Positions 50,220-63,741 are shown, numbered from the stretch's first letter. The stretch: DNA of 64,000 nucleotides from Acorus gramineus (GCA_030737835.1 CM060857.1:15387496-15451495); one strand, 5' to 3'. The notes: a model not told the origin generated them from the letters alone. Numbers and translations are program-made.

Positions 50220-51790
50220 ATCACAATATACTTTTTTAAAACCAACACTCACAGGTTCTCATTTTCTAAAAATAAATATTAAATATTTTTTAATAAAGAT
50301 ATATATATTTTAATAAAAATATATATATCAATTTATTTTAAATTAAATAAATTCTATGCTACCTATAAAAGTACCAATCCTTGAAAAACATTCATTGGAC
50401 ATGTTTACCCTTACCAATTCATGAAAATCCATTCCTATCCCAAATGATATTTGATCCTACATATTTATCCTTTCAAATTATTCATATTTACCATTTAACA
50501 TTCCTCACAATCAATTACATGATATTATGTTTTTTTTAAATTTCAATTTCATTTAATTTAATTATATAATATATCTATATATATTATATTGTAACCATTA
50601 GAAAATCCTTATATACAATAGAAGCTCTATGTATTTAATTATAAAAAAAATTTAAATTCATCTAGAAGGGAGATAAAATTCAACCAAAAATTAATATATA
50701 CCCTTTCAATTATATGTCATATATGTATCGTGAAATATCCTAAATATAAATTTGTACATGAATTTTATGTTTTAATCATTAAATCTAAATTATTCTAAAA
50801 TCATAATATATATGATATTTATGTTTTCTTAATTAAATTTCAATTTCATTCAATTTCAATTACATGCACATGTTACCAAATTAACCTCTATATATATATT
50901 AGATTTCATTAATAAATTTATATTAAATATCAAATTTTTATATATATAGTATAGAGATTTAATATATAATGATGATCTATATTATGGAAAAGTAACACTA
51001 TATAAGCCTGTTACCATATTACACCATTTCAAATTATCCGTATTTATCATTTAACATTCTTCACAATCAATTACATGATATGATGTTTTTTTTTTAATTT
51101 CAATATCATTCAATTTCAATTACATGCACTTGTTACCAAATTAACCTATATATATATTAGATTTCATTAATAAATTTATATATTAAATATCAAATTTTTA
51201 TATATGTAGTACGTAAACAAAAAAAAAAACTTATTGTTAAATATGATTTGAAAATTATAGGATGATGATGTTTTAACTGCTCATAGACATTCATGATAAT
51301 CAATTTCATTTTTTATATTCAATTTTATGTTATTGTGGCACATAGATGACATGAGATATTTATATGTCATTCATCTATCATGATATAAATTACAAATTTC
51401 CAACAAATTATTATATTTTGTCCCACGGTCTTAATTCTTTATAAAATGTAAATGTAACACATTTCAGTTCATATTATAAAATAAAACTTTGTATCTATAT
51501 CAAAGAAATATTTTTTGGTTCTTAATTTAATAGTCATAACATATTAATAATAGTTGTTCAATCATTATATTTCAACAAATTAATTCATGTACAACGCACA
51601 TGTGCATCTTTTTAATAAGTGTAAGAAAAAAATTAGTGAAATATATATATGCTTAATTCATTGAATCTGTAATGAGATATATATGTACGTGTTTTATGGA
51701 CGGAAAAAAAACTAAGTGTAGCCGCACTTTAAACTTTTTAGGAAAAAAAAAGAAAAAATTCAATAATAATTAAGTTTTTAAAAAAACCCA
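50220..51790. repeat. Very AT-rich spacer with a duplicated segment
   Basis: About 50465-50560 and 51018-51105 share the order TTAACATTC(C/T)TCACAATC, AATTACATGATAT and ATG then T-run. A following block (ACATGCAC(A/T)TGTTACCAAA then AACCT and TATATATTAGATTTCATT) occurs at about 50862-50950 and 51120-51210. These are direct, diverged copies in an otherwise gene-free stretch. Confidence 0.65.
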
Positions 51791-52290
51791 TATAACCCAC
51801 TTATACACTGTCTGAGATCTAAATAATCCCTTGATTTTTTTAAAAGTTTATATAATCTCTTGAAAACACTTACATAAATTTAAATAGTCATTGAGTAAAA
51901 TTTTTGTTGTCATATGAAAAATATTTATGTGAATATTTTGTTTCATTAACCCTGATTAAAACACAATATACTAAGAACCCCTTAAATTATGTTAAAAAAT
52001 TTGAAAAGTATTTTGTAAATGACGATTTTATCCCACCGAATAGGGTTTTATAATATATTTAGATGAGTAAAATCATCATTTACATATCATTTTTCGTATT
52101 TTTAACACATTGTGAGGGGTTTTTAAAATATTGTGTTTTCAATTAGGGTTAACAAAACAAAAATATTCTTCATATGTCGACATAAATTTAAATCAAAGTT
52201 TTTTAAATTTACATAGGTATTTGCATGTTATTTAGATTTACATATGAATTTTAGACAGTTTATAACTATTATTTGGATTTTACCCAAAAA
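51790..52290. mobile_element. Palindromic MITE, copy a
   Basis: The left half has TTAACCCTGATTAAAACACA, then CCCCTTAAATTATG, then GTAAATGACGATTTTATCCC. The right half shows the reverse complements in reverse order: AAAATCATCATTTACATATC, then GAGGGGTTTTTAAAATATTG, then TTTTCAATTAGGGTTAAC. Outer arms extend the symmetry less perfectly. No coding sequence. A second copy lies at 53745-54175. Confidence 0.7.
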
Positions 52291-53272
52291 AAAATATGAT
52301 AAAAATTTAACTCAAACCAATGAAATTGACACGCATTTGAAAATGATAAAAAAATAAAACCATTTATTATTTTTTTTAAATGAGATTAGATAATAAAAAA
52401 AAGGTCACTTAAATCAACACTCCTGGATAAATATCAATATTTTTGAAAGCAGCGGGAGGAGTAGATCGGTTAAAACATAAGAGGAAGGTGAATATAAACG
52501 ATGGGGCCCGAGGACCCATTTAAGGAGTCGGCGCTTAACCACGCTTTTGGGCGGCAGATTGATGATTAGCTTAAAAACGAGGTAACGTTATCCTCGCCCC
52601 TTTTTGCTTTGGCTTTGGTTTTTGTTCTCTTCTTTTCTATTTCCACACATTCTGAACCACCAATTTAGCTTTGTTATTAAGTTATATATGGGACTGACTT
52701 TCTCTTAAAAAAAAAAAAAAAAATGTTCTCCTCTATTTGGATATTCCTCTGTTTGTTTGTGCGATTGTGTAGTATTTGTGATTGTAGGAAGCTGCGTCTG
52801 TAATCGTACAATTACGTTTTGCAATTGTGCAACCAAACAATGTCTTATGTCTTCTCCTTCCCACAACCACAGTGACTGGTTTCCATATAAATCTTACTTT
52901 ATCGATTTTTTTTATTATTGTTCATTTATTTTTTGAAAAAAATATAGATAAACTGAAACATATTTTTATTTAAAAAAAAATAATGGAATATAAGTATATG
53001 CAGACTCTACTAACTGGTGTGGACTGCAATTGAGGCTGCACAAGGGTTAGACGTATCATTTTTCATATATTATATGTCAATTAAAAATTTATATATGTAT
53101 TTTTTTACCAATATTAAATCTGAATTTACAGGTATTTACATATGATGCATAGGATTTGGAATTTAATTTTATCATATTCTAATATAATCCATGATGGAGG
53201 TTTATTGAGTCTTTATTTTTTAAAAGCAAAAATTATTTATGGTATGCCTACCATTAAAATTTAACGCATTTT
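52291..53272. other. AT-rich spacer
   Basis: No gene recognised. Contains an A-run at 52707-52723 and a less AT-rich patch at 52480-52870 without a convincing reading frame. Confidence 0.4.
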
Positions 53273-53334
53273 TTAAATTATGAAATTATCCTGGTCAAAC
53301 CAAAATTTAATGATAAATTTTTCATAAAAATTTT

Positions 53335-53700
53335 TTTTTTTGAAAAGATGATAGGGTTCCACACTCGTATTAATAAGAGGGAGAAAACCCAAAGTAATTA
53401 CAAACAAGACCCCACATAGGACGTCACACATATACATATTAAGTAGAGGAGGTCTCAAACTAAGATGTTATCCCCAACACTTCTAAGCAGAATTCATTAC
53501 AAAATTATCACCCAAAAAGTCGTAGGAGGCCGCCCTCACGCAACCTCTTACCCAATCCAGTAAATTCCCCATAAATTCCCTACTACTAAACAAATTTTCT
53601 TGATATGTACTAAGTGCTAACAAAACATTATCCACTTTAGACCTTATTGGACATGTACACCTTTTTTCAAACACTTTAAAAAACGCATAAAACAACAGAA
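53335..53700 (-). mobile_element. Possible LINE 3' fragment
   Basis: A minus-strand frame of about 70 codons (53695-53483) is followed by an untranslated stretch ending in a tail of the type TTTGGGTTTTCTCCC...TTAATA and an A-run (T-run at 53332-53340 on the plus strand). This layout resembles the 3' ends of plant L1 elements, but the protein itself lacks a diagnostic motif, so the call is tentative. Confidence 0.4.
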
Positions 53701-53744
53701 CAAAAATAAATAAATAATAAATATTGTATGAAACGTAAAAATGC

Positions 53745-54175
53745 CCCTAAAAACACATATATAAATCCAAATAATCTTCTTAATTAAATTTTTATTGAGA
53801 GATTATGATTATTATGCAAATATTTTGTCTGGTTAATCCTGATTAAAAATATAGTATATCAAAACCCCCTACAATGTTAAAAATGCAAAAAATCACATGT
53901 AAATGACAATTTTAACCCTCTAGATAGAGTTTTCTAATTTATTCGAATGGGTTAAATCATCATTTACATATGATTTTTCGTATTTTTAACAAATTGTATA
54001 GGTTTTTAGTATACTGTGTTTTCAGTCAGAGTTAACTAAATAAAATATTGACATAATACTCATCATCTGTTAACAAAATTTTAATACAGAGATTATTTAA
54101 ATTTACATAAATATTTTTAAGAAGTTATATAAATTTCAAACAGTTTATGAAGGGTTTATTTGGATATTTTCCTAT
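53745..54175. mobile_element. Palindromic MITE, copy b
   Basis: Shares with the copy at 51790 the blocks GGTTAATCCTGATTAAAA, ACCCCCTACAATG, GTAAATGACAATTTTAACCC and their inverted partners ATCATCATTTACATATG, TAGGTTTTTAGTATACTGTG and AGAGTTAACTAAA. The two copies are clearly diverged from each other, so neither is very recent. Confidence 0.7.
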
Positions 54176-54584
54176 ATAAAAATAAATATATAAAAGTAGG
54201 TCATATATATATCCACCAAGTTTTAAAATTACCGAATAACATTCAGAAGTATCCTTCATCATTGATAACTGTCACCCTCAGCCAACAGCGCTTCAAATTT
54301 GGAAGTATTTGTTTATAGATTTTGTTGGTATACCTAAAAGTGACACTAAAACTTTCCCTTCCTCCCCAATGTTTGTTTAATAAAATGAGAAACCGTCGGA
54401 GCTCTACCAATGCCACCATCACATCATCAAAAATGTGAGGGAAAAGTTGATACATCTCACTGCAAAGTTAGCTAAATTGTTTTAAATCCATATAAAAATT
54501 AAAAATCATCACAAATCCATATGTTTATTAAAAAAAATATCATTTTAGTTTCTATAGTCATCCTAACTAATCAGATACATTTTA

Positions 54585-54892
54585 TTTTTGAAAAATCAAT
54601 ATATTTTTTTAAAAACTTATGAAAATAAAAAAATGTTCTTATAAAATAGAGTCTCTATCTTATTTGAAAATATTTATTTTAATAACTACTGTACATTAAA
54701 CTAATCAGATTTATGGTTGACTCTAACCATACATGATAAATAACTATAATACCCTTTTAAAATTTATTAGATAAATTATTGTAATACACTAACCAGATTT
54801 GTAGTTGACTTTAAGAAGATTTACTGATTTTACATGGACCTTTTTCAATTTTCATAAGTTTCCAGGGAGTTATATCGATTCCCCCCCCCCTT
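54585..54892. mobile_element. Long-TIR non-autonomous DNA element, copy 3
   Basis: Left end AATCAATATATTTTTTTAAA with ACTTATGAAAATAAAAAAAT; right end ACTGATTTTACATGGACC, then TTTCAATTTTCATAAG and GGAGTTATATCGATTCCCCC. The same end motifs occur in copies 1 and 2. It is short and probably internally deleted. A run of 10 C lies at the right edge. Confidence 0.6.
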
Positions 54893-55072
54893 ATTGTTAA
54901 TAAGTATAGGATAGTAAAAGAATTTTTAAAAAAAGAAACAGGGACATTTTGTCATTAAAAAAACTAAATTTGATTTTTCATATTTTATAAAAACTTGTTT
55001 GAATGTCATTTATTAAACGAAATATTTTTAGAATATTCCCTGTAACTAACGGCAATTTAACTTAAGAACTAA

Positions 55073-55301
55073 GGGTCAGTTTGGATATGAGTTTAGGTAG
55101 ATTCTGTGTTTAAAAAGCTAAAAATTCTTAAACTCATATCCAAACACATTTTTAACTTTTAGCTTTTCAAATTACAATCTTCATTTTTATACAAAAAAAT
55201 CTTACAATTGAAAATCTATTAAAATATAGCTTTTCAAAAACTAAGTTTAAAACATAAGATTTAAAAAATCTATTATTTCAACCTCACATCCAAACGCATC
55301 C
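55073..55301. mobile_element. Tourist-type (PIF/Harbinger) MITE
   Basis: Begins GGGTCAGTTTGGATATGAG and ends with the inverted match CTCACATCCAAACGCATCC. Both sides carry the three-base duplication TAA (55070-55072 and 55302-55304). The element is 229 bp with no coding content. An internal inverted copy of the end (CTCATATCCAAACAC near 55134) hints at an earlier rearrangement. Confidence 0.82.
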
Positions 55302-55304
55302 TAA

Positions 55305-55710
55305 ATTCATTAACCATATATACTTTCTAAGGGACCTACAATGATTTTTCAATTTTATAAGAACTAAAACTAATTTAACTAACTTTCTAAAAAGTAACAT
55401 CGGAATTTCTCAAAACACTAAATATTAGAGTACATAGAAAAGTTACTATGCAAAAAGGAACTTCATATCTTAGTTTAGTGACTTAATACTTACTAGTTAA
55501 CTAAGTCCGCTAACCGGACATACTTCCTAAATCCTAAGGACCTACAGTGATTTTCCAATTTTATAAGAACTAAAACTAATTTAACTAACTTTCCAGTCAG
55601 TTACATCAAATTTTCTCAAAATATTAAAAACTGGAGTACAGAGAAAAATGTGCCTATGCAGAAAGGAACTTGAGATCTTAGTTCAGTGACTTTAACACCT
55701 ACAAGTTTTA
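55305..55710. repeat. Tandem duplication of a ~200 bp unit
   Basis: Unit 1 (about 55305-55500) and unit 2 (about 55501-55710) share, in the same order, GGACCTACA(A/G)TGATTTT, ATAAGAACTAAAACTAATTT, GAGTACA(T/G)AGAAAA, AAAGGAACTT and TTAGTGACTT-like blocks. Divergence by eye is about 15-20 percent, so the duplication is not recent. No coding function is apparent. Confidence 0.7.
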
Positions 55711-56415
55711 AATAAAACTTGGTCTGACATTATTTCTTAAACAAGTGATAAATGTAGGACGGTTGTAATGACATAGCATCATCACTTATTCAAAAACAAT
55801 CTACACAGAAAATGAGAATTACACCTGACAAGTGACAACCAAGCTTTAAAACTGGATGAAGCAGCACCTTCTAGACATTCATTCAATGTTCTAGTTTTAA
55901 TTTGATCCAATGATCTGAATTCAGGAGCTGTAACACATAATTTTAATCACTGTAAAACTAAAACCAATCATTTGCAAAATCATTTGATTGAGTAACTCGC
56001 AAACGCATCCCAGCATTCCACCTACAACCACCTTATAATGTTTTGGTCCTTAATACTACAGAACAGACTCGTGCAAGACTTATTAGAACTGGAACCACAA
56101 TTTAAGTCTGTTAAATAATCAAGTTAACCTTAGCTCAAAATTTTCCTGCAAATAACAAGAGCCAAGTGACAAACTAAACATTTTTGAGGGGGGCTTCACC
56201 CGTCCAAAGGAGGGCCAACCGCATGTTCATTGCCTCACCATCTGCCAACAGAAATAATTTAGTGAAACTCTATTCATAAGAAAAACCTGAATTAAGCAGA
56301 GGGAGGGGCGTGCTCCCCGGATAAGGTAGATGTCTGATGTGCCCAAAAGGAAGGAATTCTGCAATATTCAATACGGACGGAAATGCTGGTTTGGGTAGCC
56401 AATGTGGATTTGCTC

Positions 56416-59400
56416 TCATGGCTCTTCATATCTATCCTCCTTGCCTTCTGGCAGGCCCAAGATGCGAAGGTTGCGCTCCATCGAAGCTACTGCAAGGTAT
56501 TTTGCATCCGGACCAAATTTCACATCTGTGACTTTCCCTGAGCAGGTACCCAAAGGAACACATCCAGATATGAGAGCAAGAAATGATTGAGAGAGGGAGA
56601 GAGAGAGTTAGGGATATGAGAAACAAGAGAGGTACCTGTGCCTGATAAATCTGGGAATGTTATGATAGAATTCCACTCTGATTTTACATTGGCTGTTTGG
56701 TAGATCCTGCAATCACTTACAAATCAGTATCAGAGTGTTTTGCACCACCCTGCATCACTAAAGGTCACTCCATCTCTAATTAGACAGATAGGACACTTCC
56801 GCCCCAAATCAGTAAAAGTTAAAATATTCCTTTGGGTGGATGTTAATTTACTTTTTCATAAGATGACATAAGGTGGGGCATTTTGACTATTGTCATTATT
56901 GAGAATTTGTGATGTTTGATATTATCGAGACATTGAATAATGTTAAAAGGCGAAAATAAATAAATAAAGTGAAGCAATGGACTGAAAGTCTGAAACAGAA
57001 GTTCAATGTTGGGGATCTAAGGCTACTAAAACAACTGAATGAAAAACACAAACAGTTGTGACAGAAATGGCATCAGCGATAGCAAAAGATTTACCTTATG
57101 TCAGAGCCCGCAACAGCAAGGTAATTTCCACTGAAGTCAAACTCAACTACAACATAAAGCAAAGTTTTAAGGTGTTGTGGTGTAAGGAAAAAAAAAGATC
57201 CTGATATTTGTAAATAATAAAGAGAAGGTATAGAAGCAAATAATCAACAGAAAAAAATGGCATACCAGAATTTGTTGAGGTGTTTGAATCATAAGGAGTA
57301 AATGTTCTGAAATTCCTCAATTTTCGAAGATCCCAGAGTTTGACTCCATCATGTGCAGCAGTCTGAAAATTGAAGGCAAAATAAGAAAAATATTTAAAAA
57401 TATTTGACATAATAGTGTTTTCTAAAGAAAAAAAATACAAACCGCGAGGAAATATCCGTTCTCTGAGAAGGACATGGAGGTCACTGGCCCAACATGCCCA
57501 TCAAAATTTGCAACATTTGCCTGCAGATGCATTATATTCATCAGCCAAGAGCGACAGATGTATTATGTACACAAAAGAATACTCCATATGGTAGTACCTG
57601 AGTTTTGACATCCCAAATCCTGACTTGAGCTTGTGATGTACCAGTTCCAAGAATAAGACCATCAGGATGAAAAGCAGCGGCTGTGTAGCCCTCCTCTTCT
57701 GAAGCTTCACCAACCTGCATACACAATGTTTATCTCCATCCAAGGTGAGCATGCATGGGGAAGGAACTTTGGGTGAGTAAGAGTAGGTGGAAAAAACAAA
57801 CCTGAGTAAGGCACAGCCCAGAGGCCAGATCATAAAAGCACCATGTATTATCCAGTGAAGCAGTTACAAAGTAGTTATTGGTGGCATGAATAGAGACAGC
57901 TTGGACCTGGTCGTATAAAAAGGCATAAAATCAACTGATTAAATAGTAGAGAGGATACATTCTAATTCACAATAATAATAATAAAATATACATTCTCAAT
58001 TAGCATTTTAATTACTTGCTATGAGAAATGTTAAAGTCAAATATAGTAAGCCTAAACATAACATAAAACCTAAGCACTGGGGGGGGGGGGGGGGTGAGTT
58101 GGGATAAGAGAAACACCACCTGTCCTCAAATAACAAAGGAAGAGCATGGATGCAGATGGCAATTCCATTTAAATTAGGTTTTGACAGGATGTTATGCATG
58201 ATCGGGAGGGTTTAAAAATAGATGGTTCGATCAGCTCACAAATTCCATGATGCAAAATGCAAATATTTGAACTTCTCAAAATCCGTTTTATATTTCCTTT
58301 CAGCAGTAGAAGTTTTTTTTTTTTTTAATTTTTGGAAAAGACTCCATAAATAGAAGGTTGTCCACTCTCTTGAATTAAAAATGTAGCAAAAGTTCCACTT
58401 GAATTAAAGTCAACTGGAATTTTTGTTAGGTATTGCAACCAGAACCCTATAATAATTTTTACTAAAAGGCTCATTCTCGAGTGAAAATTTTGCAAATCAA
58501 CCCACCTGGGAGATGCTCATTTGCAAATCGTGTTCTTTCTTTATTCATAAAAAAAATAATACAAGGTCAAAAGCTCATTTGGGAGACTTCCACAAATTGG
58601 GCCACTTTATATGGCACGAACGCCTCCCAATTATGGGCCTATACCAGCTGTATACAGTCTGTATCATACTGCAGGATTTTCCAGAGCTATTCCAAATGAT
58701 CTGTGCTAAAGAAGCTCTGAAATCTAGTTATAAACAAAAGAAGAGAGCATGACTTTAAAAGTCTAAATTGCAATGTAAGTGGATTAAGCTTTGAAAAGAA
58801 AGCTTAAAAATGTACAGAAATGTTGAAAAGACATTGAGATGTTGACATCCATGTCTCAAACTTCAGGTTTAATAAGCGGAACTTTCATTGAATAAAGCGT
58901 ATAATCATAGGAAAAGCTAAAGAGGGTTGAGCATAGACGATTAGCATTGATTCCTTTACTATTAATAATTTATCACTTGCCAACCCTTATTAACTATTAA
59001 CATATACAATTTATTATTATATAGGCATAAAACTATTAACACTAAATTTGGCATAACTTGTAGGCCGAGTCGTGCATGTGCTTGTGTTCTTAAAATTGAT
59101 AAAGCCGCACTGAAAAACACCAGACAAATTATGCTTCATATTAGAATACCTCTGCGGTATGATCCTTCAAAATGTGCCGACAATTGTAATTCCCATTTTC
59201 AGTCTCTTGCCATATGCGGACTGTCTGCAGTAGAGGAAAGAAGAAGATCAAAAGATTTTCAAATACAGATTGCTAAATAAAGGTATTCAGATGCATTTGC
59301 ATATTTCTGGTGATGTAAAAAATAATATATTTTTTTTGGTGCGCGCGTGCACACACACACCCCCCTTTTAGAAATTACCAATCTTACGTGCAAGGTTCCA

Positions 59401-62400
59401 AAACTATCCAACAAAAGTATAAAATATGTGCACAGATTTGGTCAAGTATAAATATACAACAAATATTTTGTCATCAGTCATTAAGGGCGTGTGAAATGTT
59501 TCATTGACCTAAATAACCCAATTTTACACAAATACCTCTCTAAGAACCAACGCTCCATATATACCAAAAAATATCAAATTCTGCCCCACTGTGCCCCTAT
59601 GCTTCAGGGTCATCATTCATCTTCAACCTCTAGACGAACTATACTTTCATTCAACAATTCTAAATCCCAAAGATTTTTCTTTCAAACATTTTGAATGAGA
59701 TAAAACAAAACACTTGACACAATCAAATTGTTTTTGCACCAAAATCTGAGCACATCCTCCACGACCAACCCATCAGCAAGAACAGATTATCCCTAATTTT
59801 CATAAACATAACCGACCATACTTGCAAGATATATGAAATTATCTCATTCTCTTGAGAAGCTTTGATTCAAAATTGCCTATTTTTTAGTCAACCTCAAATT
59901 TGACTATCACAATTGTTAGTTGTGCTCAAAAAACAAACACTGCATATTCTGCCCACATTTCACATTTCAAATTTGCATCGTGCATTCTCTGAGAGCTCCT
60001 CCAGTCCTCCTAGATGATCTGCTCGATCTTCCACAATAGATTCAGTAATGTAATAAATTCAAGTTGATGCCTCAATACTGAATTCACAATGCTTTAACAT
60101 TGAAGCTTCGCAGTAAACAAGTGAGTAAATAAAAATAAGAGATGATTCAGGCAGTCCGGAAGCAGAACTTTCACAATGGTTTTGTTGTACGTAAAGTTAG
60201 AATTTGATAGAAGTGTATTGTAGTCTTTTGATCCTCATTGTAAAATGGTAACTTCTACCGGTCATGTTAAGTTTTACTATGCAGACATTTTAACTTTTTT
60301 TAATGTAGGTGTACGATGTTGAATGCAAGAGGTAAGGTAATATCACAAAATCACATCTCTCAGGGACATGTATGCAACAAAAATAAAAATAATGGGCTGC
60401 CTAAATTGGTCAAAAGGAGAGGGAGTGGAAAATGCACAAGATGTGGTTAAGCGAGTAACTATGCTGGTTAGGACTGCGTTATGGCATTTAATTGGAGGGG
60501 GTGGGGGTGCAAGATAATTGAACTTTTGAGGGTTATTCTTACAACCTCTAGTGCAAGAGAGATAATTTCACAAAAAGGCTTTTTTTCATAATTTCACAAA
60601 AAGGCATTTTTCAGGTATATATATGCAATAAAGACATTAAAACTGTGCATATAGAATGCATGAGAAAACTACTATCAATTATTATCTGGTGGACGATCTT
60701 AAAGTATGGCTGACATAAAGGAATTTCAATTTCAATGAATTCATATTCATTCTTTCAAATATTATGTTATCTTATGCCAAAGCTTACTGAAGTAAAGTGT
60801 TTCTATGTTATGTAAGAGGTGAGGCAATATTGATGAGTTCATACATGAACACAAAGATAGTGTATACTAGTCCTTCAAATCTATCCCATTTAAAAGACCT
60901 GGTAGTGACCTACTGACCTGCAAGCCAATGCCTAGTCACTTTATAACAATTGACTAAAAAATTTATTCCATTAACCAAATAGTTCATGAAAAAGAGTTTT
61001 GCCTTAACACACTATATGACGTAACATTCACATGCAATAATTAAGATAACAACTAAGTAAAAAGATAGTCATGACTAACCTTATCCACAGAACCCGTAAC
61101 AAACATCTCATCCCGAGATACAAATTTGACAGTGGTCACCTAAAGATGCAACAAAACCTTATTAGCATAGATCAGAATTCACAACCAGCTTCCACAAGAA
61201 ACAAGGAACAAGGGGGTTGTTTTAGGTTGTCTGCTAAACCTTCTTTGAATGGCCAGTGAGTGTGCATAAGATCTGCTCTGATGATCGATCAAAGATTACA
61301 GCATTAGCATCAACTCCTCCAGTTGCAATGACATCCTGTTTATCATTCAGATGCAAACTTCAAACAAAAGAAGTGAAGGATGATCTATTCAAGATTTCCA
61401 AAATAGAATACGTAGAAACTTAAATTTAAGGTTATTTTCAAAGTTAAATCTGGTTGTCAAAAGAGTTCAAAAGGAACTGCCGAACATGAACTATGAAACG
61501 AGAATCCTAGTGACTACAGCTAAATCATTATTTATTTACAACAAAGATAGTAAACGAAATCCATTTTTTGACAGTACAGAGTTCTGAGTGTGTGTGTATA
61601 TATATATATATATTGGTTATAGGCATCAACTGATAATTATAAGCAACTTTACCTTGTACCTCACTAAGTTCTACAAAGTTCAAGTTCGTCACCTTCCAAC
61701 AAAACACATTGCAGATGTTCAATGTTGTGCATACACCAATATATATATATATATATATATATAATAGTTACATGCATCAGATATGAACTCTTATAGATCA
61801 TACAGAATCACATGAATTATAAATTGTCTCAGTGCTTAGGCTATTTTAAATAATAATAATAAGATAGGATGACACCAGATTAAAGTACCATCATAAAAAC
61901 CCACTAAAATTCCTTGCCTTCGTGTTACAGTCTAGGTAAAAATATAGCCCTCTTTCAACACCAACATGATCCTCTTTTCCTCTTTCTTCCCATTTTACTT
62001 TCTTCAATTCTGTGTCATTTTTCATTCTATGTTTCTACTTTATTACATCTTTAATGTGGCCTTCATTCCCCAATTTTTTTTCAGATAGCGCTGATTTACA
62101 AATACATATCCAGACACTTCTAAACCGTGGTTACAGATGAATGAAGAAAAAATACAGGTCAGACAGCAGCCAATTACTTTGTTTTTTTATATACCTTTGA
62201 TGGGTGGATATCAACTGACAAAATCCCAGGTTTGCTGGTTTTGTGCAGCGGATGACTGGATAGTTGGGTGAACTTCTCCAAGGCAGCAGAAGGCATCAAG
62301 GTAGATGAGATCTAGGTATACACAAAACAAGCAATAAAAAAAAATCATATTTCATCCTAAAATGACAAGAAATATAGGTAAATCGCATAATTGCAGATAT

Positions 62401-63741
62401 TATGAACATAAATACCTGCCGCTTTTTCCGCTGTCCAGAAAGTGTAGCATTACAATCCGTGAGTTCTGCAATTATTTCAGAGGTGATGCCAGGACGGATT
62501 CTCTTTCCCCCTGGACCCAACTCCTCGTCCTCCAAAGCTGAAATAGCAAGAAAGACCAAACAAATTCTAAGATGAAATTCCAAGGGCATTAGAAAACAAC
62601 ATATATATACAAATAGAACCTCGTTTCCCATTGCTGAGAACAGCATTTGCATTAGCAGCAGTTGATGTGGGTATCTGTCTTTCCGCCTGAGCCAGTAGTG
62701 TCCTCGCCTCATCCTTTTCCTTTTTCAATCTTGCTATGACACGGCAGGCAGCATCATGCTGAACACAAGTGTCAGTAGACGTTATTATTCCAACTGAACC
62801 CAAGATATCACCAAAACCTAGCATTACAATAAAAGAATCTACCCTAACCAAGGAAAGGGCAGTCAGAGGCAAACATGAAGCAAATAACACAATAAGAAAC
62901 TAATAGCATTCCTACAACATTAAAATCAATTTACATTATCTTGAGCTAAGTGTTTACAAGATGCTCAATTGCTCATTATAAAATTCCATTGAATCCAGAA
63001 TTTAATGTCAGGCAGTAACAAACCATGCTCACAAAATAATAGAAATTCGCTGTTCCAAGAATTCTGGATCTTATGATGCATCACCTAGTGTTTTGTTGAA
63101 TACAGGGAGAATAACACCATAAAAAGTAATCTCTAAAACATAATTTCATGGGTTTGCAGGATGATATCAACAAAGAAAACCACCACACAGAGAATATGTT
63201 TAAGATGGAGGACAAATACTTGAACAAACAATGGAAGGACAGTGCTCACAAATGAAAGCAACTGCCACCACTTTTCAGACTAAACCAACTTTCTGAAATA
63301 TCCAACATTTTCCACCTGTTGCATCTAGTTGTGACCGATTGAGAAAGCCTATAACACTGCAGTTGTGACGCTTCATGGATGAAAACATGTACCACCAGAC
63401 TGCTTTAAAACTCATCTAATCAGATATAATATTAATAATATCAACATAGCATTTAAAGCAACAACAAAATAGCTTTGTGATGGTTGCAAAAGGCCGTATT
63501 CCTTGTACACATGTAGAACAGCTAAAAATAATGAGACGATACACAGATGCAAGAAAATTTTGTACATTGTACTTGCAGTAATTAGAAGACATGAGACCAA
63601 AAAATCTTCTTCCGAGACTAAAATCATAAAATGTAAATAAGTCAAGAAAGTGACCTGGTACAAAGCATGACTGAGTTCTTCCCTGGCTGCACGCAATTGC
63701 TGCTCCAACGCAAAAGTGGACAACATCAAAGTATCCCACTC
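56416..63741 (-). CDS. PRP19: PRP19/MAC3 pre-mRNA-processing factor, 5' part outside the window
   Basis: Fourteen exons are visible: 63741-63655, 62758-62620, 62537-62416, 62311-62195, 61335-61240, 61139-61080, 59224-59150, 57906-57802, 57714-57598, 57520-57443, 57362-57266, 57146-57095, 56706-56636, 56537-56416. Phases agree and give 445 residues. They cover the coiled-coil part ([20 protein letters not shown] and [19 protein letters not shown]), the linker ([15 protein letters not shown]) and the seven-bladed WD40 domain (for example [35 protein letters not shown]), ending [19 protein letters not shown]. Plant PRP19 is about 525 aa; the missing ~80 residues are the U-box E3 domain, encoded beyond 64000. 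The protein is the ubiquitin ligase core of the nineteen complex in the spliceosome, and in Arabidopsis (MAC3A/B) acts in splicing, immunity and miRNA processing. Confidence 0.94.
58080..58094. repeat. Poly-G tract in a PRP19 intron
   Basis: About 15 consecutive G on the plus strand, so poly-C in the PRP19 transcript, in the intron between exons 59224-59150 and 57906-57802. Confidence 0.9.
61739..61762. repeat. (TA)n microsatellite in a PRP19 intron
   Basis: TA dinucleotides for about 24 bp. A second, shorter GT/TA tract lies at 61587-61614 in the same intron. Confidence 0.85.
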
